From NCBI GenBank assembly GCA_024349245.1, contig JALDNG010000004.1, forward strand, positions 6,970,501 to 7,034,500: a DNA stretch of 64,000 bases. Reading direction: 5' to 3'. Of the stretch, positions 52,701 through 62,471 are shown in pieces. Under the pieces are notes generated by a model. It was not told where the DNA came from. It saw only the letters and a list, made by a program, of their open reading frames with translations, and ran no database searches. Within the stretch, counting starts at the first letter, position 1, and every line of letters begins with the position of its first letter. A program made the translations under genes and the position numbers. This DNA comes from Neodontobutis hainanensis. Lineage: Eukaryota; Chordata; Actinopteri; Gobiiformes; Odontobutidae.

Positions 52701-53408
52701 CACAGATGGACAAGATGAGAGGGAAACACAAGCACAGCTGAGGCCTAGCAGCGCCGAGCGTTATAAGACCAGGAATCAACGAGGCCGGCTCTGCACTGAT
52801 GACACTGGCTTTACTTCCACTCAGTCATCCGCCGCTCTCGCCCTGAACTCTGGGGACGTGACAATGCTGAGACACAGTTGCACCAAGATTAAAGCCATTC
52901 ACCCCCCCCATCCCTCCACCCTTCCTCCCCTCCCCCGCGAAGATCAAAAAAGTTGGCCTAGGACATGTCAAAAGGGTTTTCTGTTGAGTTATGATGGTAC
53001 AATTCGATAAGTGCACAAATGCCCAAAGCCATTAGCTACGGGGGAATGAAACCCAGAGTATATCAAAATGATGTGCCCATTCTAATTAAGCCGGGGTTTA
53101 TGAAGTATCTGTTCCATCTCTTTGCTTAGATGTTTTCTGGCTCTGTGATTGTGGCCAATAACCAAGTCAATTTATGTATTCATCTACCAAAACTTAGTCA
53201 TTTTTAATAATGTTAAGCCTCAAATCATAGAGGCATCAATGAAAGCGGTTGGTATATTTATTTTGCAGCTAATTATAAGCATAATAATGACAAAGGCAAA
53301 ACTAATTATGGTTTATTATTACTAAGCATTTAATTAGCATTAAAATACTAATGTTTAAATTGTTAAAGAAGCATGCCATATTCACTACAAACCCACGCAG
53401 GGTTATAT
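49763..53408. other. Intergenic DNA, no confirmed gene
   Basis: The region 51620-51860 is non-repetitive with homeodomain-type TAAT motifs and may be conserved. The 113-codon + frame at 52669-53010 lies in a GC-richer block but shows no domain. A C-rich motif follows at 52902-52936. The stretch 53030-53400 is AT-rich with many TAAT motifs. Confidence 0.45.
52902..52936 (-). other. G-quadruplex motif on the minus strand
   Basis: Five C runs of three to eight bases on the + strand, separated by short spacers, so the minus strand can form a quadruplex and the + strand an i-motif. Confidence 0.7.
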
Positions 53409-53410
53409 TA

Positions 53411-53900
53411 CAATGGTGACCAAACTTATTAGAACACCTGACAGATCTGAAAATATTGACCTTTTTTGCCTCAATAACATGGTTTTATTTAATAATGTTC
53501 ATGAAGCATGCTCTAAGCACAACAGATATCAGATGAAGTTGGTCCTACTGTTTTTATCTGCTTTTAACTTTAATATAACTTTAATATTTGGTCTGTCCAC
53601 CTGTTGCAGCAGTTTCAGCAGCATCTCTCTGGCATCATGTCAGTATACTTCCTGAGAACTTCAACACTAATGTTCTCTCAGGGCTTCTTCTGTGAAGGAA
53701 AAAGGTTGTGTGACACTGACAGTTAAATAGGCTAAGCTTGTTTTTGTGGAAAATGATATAAACCTTCTTATAATGGCTCTATTATATATTTTTTAAAGAG
53801 CATAATGAATGTTTTAATGGGTATTTTAACGACCAATTTAACAAAAACAACTGAAACCTCTTAAATAAGCCACGTGTCCGAATAATTTTGGCCACCACTG
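53411..53900. mobile_element. Tc1/mariner-type MITE, 490 bp
   Basis: The element is flanked by TA on both sides (53409-53410, 53901-53902). The left end caatggtgaccaaacttatt and the reverse complement of the right end (cagtggtggccaaaattatt) match at 25 of the first 32 positions. The interior carries aatatttggtctgtccacc and a cag-rich stretch seen in fish Tc1-like elements. The 80-codon frame at 53413-53655 has no DDE transposase motif, so it is non-autonomous. Confidence 0.85.
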
Positions 53901-53902
53901 TA

Positions 53903-55520
53903 TAATGCTGTAATTCAAAAAAGGTTATATCACACTTACATCACTTTATAGTTATTTGTGGAAACTTCAGACCCCAAGCTGGGGCTCCAACGCAGACCCA
54001 GAGAAATAAGTGGCACCATAACAAGGCAAGAGTTTAGTTTTGACATATCTTTCAAAACTTGTTAAACATCAATACTTTGTTTCTACTTTTGCATTAGAGA
54101 GAGAAATAGCAGTGATACAGCAGCAACAAGAGGAGCATAAAGGTCACCAGTGACACTGCGGTTCATGGTCAACGGCCCTTAACTTCTCTGCTCCTGAGCC
54201 ATGCCACAAATGACAGATGACTGGGTTTTGAACTATGACTATGAATACCAGAAGCCTCATGCATAAAACTCAAGCTCGGAAAGGGACAATAAATTACACC
54301 CTTTATAGGGAAGAAGCACAATAAAAGTATCCATTCAGGCAGGAGGGGTTGTTTGTCCAACTGGCATTGTGCCTATTATGTTCCATAATGGATGACTGTG
54401 CAACTAAATGTCTCGAATGTTTAAAAGAAATTGTCAGAAAGTTATCTCTTGAGGTTCACATTCCCGGCACAAAATATTTTTCACCTGAACTCTGCAGAGT
54501 ACAGGGGGGCTAGTAATCTTCCACACGGGCTTTGAGGCAGAAAGGCACACAAAAGCATCAGCCATTGTGAGGCAGAGAAATGTGCACAGAACAGAAAACG
54601 AGCACACTGCCTCAACCCCAGTTTCTTCAATTATCGGCAGTGGAACATGTGCAGAAATCAGTCCGTAATGGCATGAATCTTAACAACACTAATACTGTGG
54701 CTCTGTGAGAGCCACCTTACATATCATTTAACACAGTTAACAAGTAGGTTAAGTGCTGATAATAATTTGTTGAAAGCTATTCTATTTTCAAGGTGATTAT
54801 ACCCTAATATTCAAAATAACATTACACAGTTCTGCTATAAAATGCCAAGTGAAAGTATAGTAATAGTTTTGTTTTTTTCTTTTTCGAAGATAGCACACAG
54901 TAAAAATGTAAAAGGCTGAACTGATGGAAAACCACAACTTCATTTTTCACAAATGGAATTTATGGGAGGCAACACCAACTCCACAGAGATGGTGGTTTCC
55001 AAGGTAACAATGGAAATTGGGTAATTTCTACTTACACTGTACCCTGACTATAGAGTACTGTGTATTGAACATACTTTATCACTGTATCTAAATGTCATCA
55101 GGGACAAAGGTGACCACAACACTGCAGCTCCATGTAACTATTCTCACGCTGCTGTTATCTTTCTTTGTCTCTGACGTCTTTGCAATCTAATCACGTGCTG
55201 TGTCTTCCTCTTCCAGTTGACTGTCTCATTTCTCGCGGCGTAATCCTCTATATGCCTTTTTATTGTTGCTTCCCCTTCTCACTATTTCCCATTCCCTCCA
55301 GCTCCCATTGCAATCTCTGATTCAAACTGTCCTCAGGTGGCTCTTCTCCGCTGTCAGTCTGACACTTTATCAAGGCCCACTGCCATTTGTGCTCTCTCTT
55401 TACATATAATTAGCTCACCAGCCTGTAGAAGGAAAGGGCTTACGTAACACCAACTGTTTACCAAATTTAAGATGGCTATATAACCTCTTTAATTGGCCTC
55501 TGGAGTACATTTGACCCATC
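53903..55520. other. Intergenic DNA, no gene seen
   Basis: Non-repetitive DNA of mixed composition with no recognisable frame. A pyrimidine-biased stretch lies at about 55140-55400. Confidence 0.45.
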
Positions 55521-55538
55521 GCAATTTCATTTTTTTCT

Positions 55539-55544
55539 TTTATT
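55539..55544 (-). terminator. AATAAA on minus strand after candidate exon
   Basis: TTTATT on the + strand, that is AATAAA on the minus strand, 90 nt beyond the stop of the candidate exon. It is only meaningful if that exon is real. Confidence 0.3.
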
Positions 55545-55633
55545 GGGAAGTTCAGCCAGAAGTTTTTCCATCTCAGGGCATTTTAAAATGAACTTTTGCT
55601 CAGCTTTGTGTTTAATTTTCCTCAGGTCGAGCC

Positions 55634-55933
55634 TCAGTCCTCCCAGGGCCAGTAGACAAACAGTTTAATGGCAGTGCAGACATTGTAATTTGTGCGCATC
55701 CTAATCATTGTAACCTCGAGCTGTTTGCTGAGATTCCCTGTAACATCCGTGAAGGTCAGCGTGGTATCACCGTAGATGCCGAAAACCGACTCAGTTGTTT
55801 CCGACGACTGACACTTGACAGATGCTCTTTCACAGGGACCCTTCCCCTTTTTTCCATTAACCTCCACCACATGGACCTTAGGGTGACAATAGTGCGACCA
55901 GGTGATTCTCAACACACAAGACTCGCCTTGAGA
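55634..55933 (-). CDS. Candidate terminal coding exon, unknown protein
   Basis: On the minus strand the frame opens directly after the acceptor-like tttgttttttttag (AG at 55934-55935) and runs 99 codons to a TGA. It reads SQGESCVLRITWSHYCHPKV, later GKKGKGPCERASVKCQSSET, and ends IKLFVYWPWED. By hand count, third-position GC is about 59 percent against about 44 and 43 percent at positions one and two, a coding-like skew. There are five Cys in 99 residues. An AATAAA lies 90 nt past the stop. No start codon with good context lies near its 5' end, so earlier exons would have to lie at higher coordinates; none was found with confidence. I do not recognise the protein. Alternatives are an exon relic or a conserved non-coding element that is open by chance. 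Confidence 0.35.
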   Translation of the reverse strand, partial: SQGESCVLRITWSHYCHPKVHVVEVNGKKGKGPCERASVKCQSSETTESVFGIYGDTTLTFTDVTGNLSKQLEVTMIRMRTNYNVCTAIKLFVYWPWED

Positions 55934-55935
55934 CT

Positions 55936-56848
55936 AAAAAAAACAAACAATATGGTTGTTTGTGCACCATCAGGGAGGTTAGAGGAGCTTTATCTTTCGC
56001 CTACTCACAGCTCTTCTAAATTACAGCCCCTGTTAATCCATGCAGACAGCTACCACTTTAACACACCAAACAGCCTCGCAAAAATAACAGACAATGACCC
56101 ATTAAATTGCACTGTGAAAATCATAAAGTGCATCCTCTTAGAGTCATTAAAGCGCCTGGTTTAATGACCAAATCAGACAAGACTATTCATTTTATTGTTT
56201 GAAGAATTGTGTTTATAATCTAAAGAAGTACATCAACTGCTCTTACTGCAGTGGAAAAAAGTCAGATATTGAACAAACACATATAACGCATGCTTAGTAT
56301 TACTTCTACTATTCAACGGGACGATTGTCTTTGTGTGAGACATGACCACGGAGCACCGAATGACACTTTTGTGCAGTCAAGGTGTTTGCAAGGAAAACGG
56401 TGACACTGAGTGGGACCATTCAGACGTGGGATGTATATTGAAAACAAAGTGTTGAGTGCTGCTACAATACTGTGGATTTAAAATGTCTTGGTCCTTTCTC
56501 GCAAAACAGTTATGGATGTGGCTAAATAAAGAGACCAGTAACAGCAGAGTTTAAAGCCATGCCTTAAATGGGGAGTATGCAAAAAGAAGTTTAAACACCA
56601 AATAACGTATTGTAATAGGAATCATTTGTGAAAAAAAATGCTACATTTATTTTATTTTTCTTTCCTGAACAGAAGCTTTGGCCCATCACATGCACATTTC
56701 GGGAAAAAGGGGCTGCCCTAATGTCAACAAGAAAAAGTTGAAAAGTTCATAGTATTATTTACCATTTGTAGTGCAAGACTCTCAGTCAAAAAGTAGAAAA
56801 GACACAACAAAACACTGACACAATCTAAAAACTCTAAAACATAAAAAT
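55936..56848. other. Intergenic DNA, no confirmed gene
   Basis: No exon partner for the frame at 55634-55933 is convincing here. The + frame at 55871-56164 partly overlaps it and has no coding-like features. Confidence 0.4.
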
Positions 56849-56907
56849 ACCCCCAATAAATATGTAACAAGAACCCCCAATAAATATATAACAAGAACCC
56901 CCAATGA
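56849..56907 (+). repeat. 24-bp tandem repeat, about 2.5 copies, interrupted by a SINE
   Basis: Units at 56849-56872 and 56873-56896 start acccccaataaatat and differ at two positions or so. A third begins at 56897, is broken by the SINE insertion, and its sequence resumes at 57259 (acccccaatgaatatg). Confidence 0.8.
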
Positions 56908-57256
56908 CCTGCACGTGGCAGAGTGGTTAGCACTCCTGCCTTACAGCAAGAAGGTCGTGAGTTCAAAACCCGGTCTTTCTGTGAGGAGTCTGCGTGTCCT
57001 CCACGTGTTACTCTGGCTTCCTCCCACCGTCCAAAGACATGTTATAGGTTAAATCTGCAACTCTAATGTGTTTCTAGTGAATGAAAGTGAGAGTGAATGG
57101 TTGTCTGTCAATGTTTGTCTCTATATGTCAGCCCTGCGACTAACTGGCCACTGTCCAGGGTGTACCCCGCCTCAGGCCCAAAGCTGCTGGGAAAGGCTCC
57201 AGTCACCTGCAACCCCTAACAGGACAAAGCGGTAGAATATGAATGAATGAATGAAT
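56908..57256 (+). mobile_element. tRNA-derived SINE-like element with target-site duplication
   Basis: Flanked by an exact 13-bp duplication gaacccccaatga (56895-56907 and 57257-57269). The head has a polymerase III A-box tggcagagtgg (56916-56926) and B-box gttcaaaac (56961-56969). The body carries landmarks of a very common fish repeat: ggcttcctcccaccgtccaa, catgttataggttaa, ccagggtgtaccccgcct and aggctccagtcacc. The tail is an (ATGA)n run. The exact family is not assigned. Confidence 0.85.
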
Positions 57257-57439
57257 GAACCCCCAATGAATATGTAAATTACAAGAAATATTACATATTT
57301 TAAAAATGTGCACCCGTGCCTGCTTACTAAATAATAGACAGAGAACCATGGCTGGAGAAAGAAAAAAGAAAAACAGACAAAAGGGAGGCAACGTGAAACT
57401 GTATATTCACAATATTTGTAATTCAATCATGTGATGTTT

Positions 57440-57784
57440 TAGCCTGGTTCTACCAGACTCTCGTACATTTCATTTGTACAGAGAGTCTGGCCTCGCTCCA
57501 TTGACAAGCGTTTACTTCCTTGTATGCGGGAACTCTGTTGAAGTTTAAAACTATTGGATCTGCCCAGAGTCACTCAGGATCTGCCATAGCCAATCGCTAA
57601 CGTGTGGTCGTGACGTATGTCATGCGCCGAAACCGACTGGAAACAACAAGTCACTCCCTCTGTTCGCTGATTGGTCCTACAAAAAATTGATTTCTGGAAA
57701 CCTAAGAATATACAGCGATCCCAGACTAAGTACTAAAGCGAAATGAAATTGAGCGGAAGTACGTAGGAGGGCGGAGCCAGGCTA
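57440..57784. mobile_element. 345-bp TIR element with perfect 9-bp duplication
   Basis: The flanks gtgatgttt at 57431-57439 and 57785-57793 are identical. The left end tagcctggttctacc and the reverse complement of the right end (tagcctggctccgcc) match over the first nine bases and most of the rest. A hairpin of ten perfect pairs (57453-57462 with 57481-57490) sits just inside the left end. There is no coding frame. A 9-bp duplication would fit a Mutator-like (MULE) family; an 8-bp hAT reading is less natural because it makes the ends unequal. Confidence 0.8.
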
Positions 57785-57793
57785 GTGATGTTT

Positions 57794-60700
57794 AACAAGG
57801 AGCAGAAACAGTAATCGTTGGATGTTTCGGTTGGACGCTAAAGTCAGAGCTAAAAGTTCACGGTAAGCTCTAAACTCTAAAGTTTTAGTATTTTGGACAG
57901 TATGCAATATGACGGTATTTAAATGGCACTGCGTAACTTTCAGCTAGTAGCATTACATTACTTTAAATTCCAAAATATACATTCTTGTATTGATTTAATG
58001 TTTCTTAGACACGCGATTGGTAGAACCATGCCTACTTCACAGGCACAGTACCCTCAGCTGAACAGAAAACTTTGATATAAATGATATTCCATTAAAAGCA
58101 GTTTGTGTTCTATGAAAGATATATCAACATTTTGTAGCCAACCAGGATAGTAACGTCACTTTGTACCACTAGATCAAGTCCTGCATTTGTGATTCAAATG
58201 GTTTCTGCTACAGTTCAGTGAGCAATGTAAACTATAGGAGCAACATATTCCTGCTACATAAGTACAATTAAACCCATAAAATAACGAGTTTGTATGCATT
58301 AACATTATAATGTAGCCCCTTTTAGTGTTGGCTGTGAGTTGTCTGATAATACAGTGCATCAAGGACAGATAAAGTGTGAAAATATATTTAGTCATTCAGA
58401 ATGTTTTTAATGGTGCTTTCACTTTCAACACCTCAAAGGATGTGTCAAATATACAGCTCACAGAATATTTGTTGAAACACAGTAATAAAATGCCACTTCT
58501 GGAGAGCATTCAAAGTGATATAAGTCATAAATCAGCCAATGGCACGTCCTTACATCTGAACAAAAGCATTTCCATCATCTAAAATAAAAGCAAAAGTTCT
58601 CCCAGAACAAACTATGCTATGCGGCTGCTATTGTTCTTGGAGCATTTTCCTCATAGTTCATCTTATTAGCCCATTTTCTTGACAAGGTTTGACCTACACC
58701 AAGGCTTTTCACAATCAGTCAGCACCGGGACTTATTCCTTCATCAGCAAATGTGACAAAGACGTTTAAAATGTTTTGCTCAATGTGTGAAAGGGTACAAA
58801 AGTAAAAAACAACTTAAAACTAAAGCATGTAGTCGATGTCCTCAGAGGAACGAACGACAGCCATGCTTTAAACAGAAATGTGTGTTCAGTGCAAACATGT
58901 AAAACTAACTTTCTTATTAAGAAAAAAAGGCTTCTTGGCCTATTGGTCACTCTGTTTTTTCTTCCTCTTCCTAAGGTTCACTTTGTTCTTCTGGTGCATT
59001 AGAAGCAGCTGCTCGACGGGAAAGCTTTTGAGGTACTGTACTGCCCAATCAACTGGCCTTCATGTTAAACACCTTTTCAACCACCGCTAGACCTGAAATC
59101 TTGTCAGCTTCCTTCATTTATTCATCCAGACCTGAAAGTAACAGACTGTGGCAGAAAGAAGATATTATGCGATTTAGTCTACCAATTAAAAATGTGTCTG
59201 CTTTTATTATTTTAAAAGGTTTAAAAGGTACTTTGCAGCGATCCTTTTATTCAGAAATCATTTTATTTTCATTTGCGGTTCACAGATGTCAGACATTGAA
59301 AATTGTGCATGTTTTTTTCCATCACTTACAAAATGTCAAAAATGTTCCAGATAATGCAAAGACTATCATGCATATACTGTCCCTGTGTTACATTTTTATT
59401 CAGAGAGTATCACAGCCCATTCCACCTGGGATGGATTTTAAAGCACAGTGTGGCATTTTAAAGGAGGTAGCATCTGCCAATGCATTAGCTTTGAGTGGTT
59501 ATTCGGGTCTCAGAATAGCATGCATGTTTTCTTTTGACACACAAAGATCCAATATTATGTTTTGTAATGGCTGACTCTACTCTAAAAACGCTGGATGTTG
59601 GTTTTGAAATCCTCTTTGGGGATAATAGCAATTGGTTACAATGAATAAAATCCTGTCCTATGAACCATTTCTGTGCTAGGTTCAGTCATTATTTTTCAGA
59701 TAAAAGTAGGGGATTATATTTATTTTATATTTCAGATGAAAGTAGAGAATGACATCAGATGACACTGACCATGCTTCTCACTCTTTTAAATATAATTGTT
59801 ATTTTTGCTATTAAGTAATAACCTATATAAAGGTTTAAATAAATAATTAAATACCAGAGTAAGACCAAGAGTCTTACCAGATAAGACCAAGGCATCACTG
59901 TATAAAATCCATACAGCCCAAGACCATTATTAGACCAGACCCGGAAGCAGAGTTTATTTTTCATTTTTTATCAAATAACAGAGTTTTCTATTTAATCACA
60001 ACACTGCAGTTAAATGCAGACCTTACTCCGACTATAGGCTACTCATAGCCCGATTAAGCCTTCGCAGCTGGAGTTCAAACCTTTGAGTTTACAGCACGAG
60101 AGAGAACCGAAGTACTGTGTCCACTCGGGTTAATGCTGCATTCATGTGTACTTAGTATTTCAGAGCATTAAAAGGATTAAATAAACAAACGTTAAATCTG
60201 ACTCGTTCGTAGCAATGAATCTATTGACTTATATGTCAATGCTTGAGTCCTAATATACTATTATACAATTACTATTTTGCTTAGTAATCATTGAGGTATT
60301 AATAAATATCAACAGTAACACACTGTCTTAGCAAGTTTAACTCAGAACAACACGTTTATTACTCTGTAACTGCGGCATTTAAAGGCACTTGAACACATTA
60401 AAAGCTACTGTAAACTAGTAAACTTGTTAAGAATAAGTTTGGGCCATAACACGACCAACAGCTTTAAAAAATAGTTTTAAGACTGATCTCAAGACCAGGC
60501 CCCGTCTAGAATACTTCATCACAAACTATTAGGAGCGGTGGGCAAACCAGGGGACCGTCTCTGATCTAAGCCAGTAGGCTACCGCAGATTCAAAATCAGA
60601 TAAGTGTATTGTCCCCAGAGGGTCCGCTGTCATGGTTTAGCCTAGTTTCTCTTCTAAAAACTAATTTAAAAGAAGGGTGTGGATACTTAGACAGAAAGCA

Positions 60701-62392
60701 CTTTGTCCCATTTACTGTGGAGATCAATTTTATTTCATTGTTTTTAAATGTTTCATCAAAGTTTGTTATACTGTATGTGTACATAATGTATTAATGCTAT
60801 AGTAAATGCTGTCATCTCTATATTGGTAAATCTTTATTATGTAATTTACATCTGTATGGACTGGACACAAACAAGTAATCAATCACTCAACCAATAAAAT
60901 CCCTTCTGGTCTCAACATGTGAATGCACTGTTCACATGATGTTAGTTGTAGAAGCCTCTGGGCTTTTGTGTTTATTTGTTTGCTAGAAACACTCAATTTT
61001 AATCACATGAACATACTCACCCGATGAATATACCTGAGCTCCCTATAGACTATCACACACACATACACACACTGATATGAGTGGCAATAGCCCCCTCTCC
61101 TCTCTGTCGCTCTGGGTAATAAAGCATATGGGAAAGGTGTGAATGTGATCCAGGGTGCTGATCAGACGTGGCTGTGTACCAGGTGCATTTACTTATGCAA
61201 GGATTGTAATTGCGGTGGGTTTTGGAGACAGGGCAGAGAATACAGCAATCTAAGCAGGTGAATTGGCAGCTTTGCTATGGCTGTGCTGAGCGGACTGCTA
61301 AATAAGGTTTTGTGTTGTCCAGAAAGGAGCTGAGACCATGGCAAGGGAAGAGAGGGAGGACAAGGGCAGCGGAGTGAAAGAATAAACAGGCGAGCGAGGG
61401 ACACTGAGGTAAGCGGGGAAAGAGACAGATAGACGGTGGGAGTGAGGACAATGGAGGATAAGGCTGTGAGGGAGTGAGAGAAGAGCACCTCAGAAAATCA
61501 AGCAGCCAGTCCCTTCCCCGGAGAGGCAGAGAGTCTGGCCGTGGCTGACTGATCCAGTGCTATGGTGCACTGTGTGAGAGGGACCAATAACAGGCTGAGT
61601 AATGGGATTGTGCCACTGCAGATTGTGTGTGAACAGGTTGGGTCCTTGGGTGTTCCCACATGTCAGGTTAGCAATGGCCTGAATAAGACTGGACTGAACA
61701 CAAGCCAAGTCTGCCTGTTGTGTTCAGCATCTGGGACTCACCATTTCAGCTGTAAAGGAGCAGACAAGACATGATATTCATCCATTTTTCTCAAGAAATC
61801 ATTTTAAAATGGATGATTCCTTGTAATTATTGACAATAGGGTAAAGAACTGACATTGACTGCCACATGTAAAGTAAATTATCTACCACCCAATGCAATTT
61901 AAGGAGCCAATTATTCAAAAAGACCACCCACTGGTTTCATATGAGAAAAAGATAACTATACAGGATCACAGTGTGCATGCAGTTGCCTCTCAGCAAGGTT
62001 GTGGGATTGATTCCCTGACCCAAGCTGAGTCATTCACACAGTGGATGTGTGAATACTGCAATTTTTCTTTAGGCTTGTGATTAACGTGTTTGCCCAGGCT
62101 GAACCTGGTCTAATGTTCCAAATCAAGGTTCAAGTCCTCTGCAATACTGACTATAACAGTGTGTAATAAAGGACTGTAATAAAGATTGTAAAAGTGATGT
62201 TTCTGTATGATTCAGCCTGTTGTGTTTTTATGAGATTATGCAAACATTTGTAAAATCAAAATGACAGTAAACAGACAAAAACAAGAAATGCCAACACTGG
62301 CATGTTTGTTCTCCTATGGCCTTCTGTGTAATCAGTGTGGACTATGTGTAGGTGGGAAGGTGGGAATAGACAAATATATATACACACACACT

Positions 62393-62401
<9 letters not shown>
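57794..62401. other. Intergenic DNA, no confirmed gene
   Basis: It contains the longest open frame of the window (59062-59574, 170 codons, + strand) with no recognised domain. It also holds an AT-rich stretch at 59680-60480 and a purine-rich tract at about 61320-61490. No splice-linked exons are seen. Confidence 0.45.
61320..61490 (+). repeat. Purine-rich low-complexity tract
   Basis: A/G-biased + strand (gggaagagagggaggac and similar) with no regular unit. Its complement gives a spurious Leu/Ser/Pro-rich open frame. Confidence 0.6.

Positions 62402-62470
<69 letters not shown>
62402..62470. repeat. (AT)n microsatellite, about 34 units
   Basis: Uninterrupted AT alternation of about 69 bases, preceded by a short (AC)n stretch and followed by imperfect TA-rich sequence. 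The repeat produces Ile-Tyr frames that are not genes. Confidence 0.95.

Positions 62471-62471
<1 letters not shown>

Noticed and set aside
52669..53010. 113-codon + frame in a GC-richer block
   Set aside because: It looks partly coding-like, but it ends in a C-rich low-complexity tract, lacks a domain and has no clear splice or polyadenylation context.
56916..56980. tRNA gene
   Set aside because: Same situation: polymerase III boxes belong to the SINE with the 13-bp target duplication.
56005..58585. Upstream exons for the minus-strand frame at 55634-55933
   Set aside because: Donor-like sites (for example near 56005 and 58557) exist, but the segments before them are full of stops or only a few codons long.
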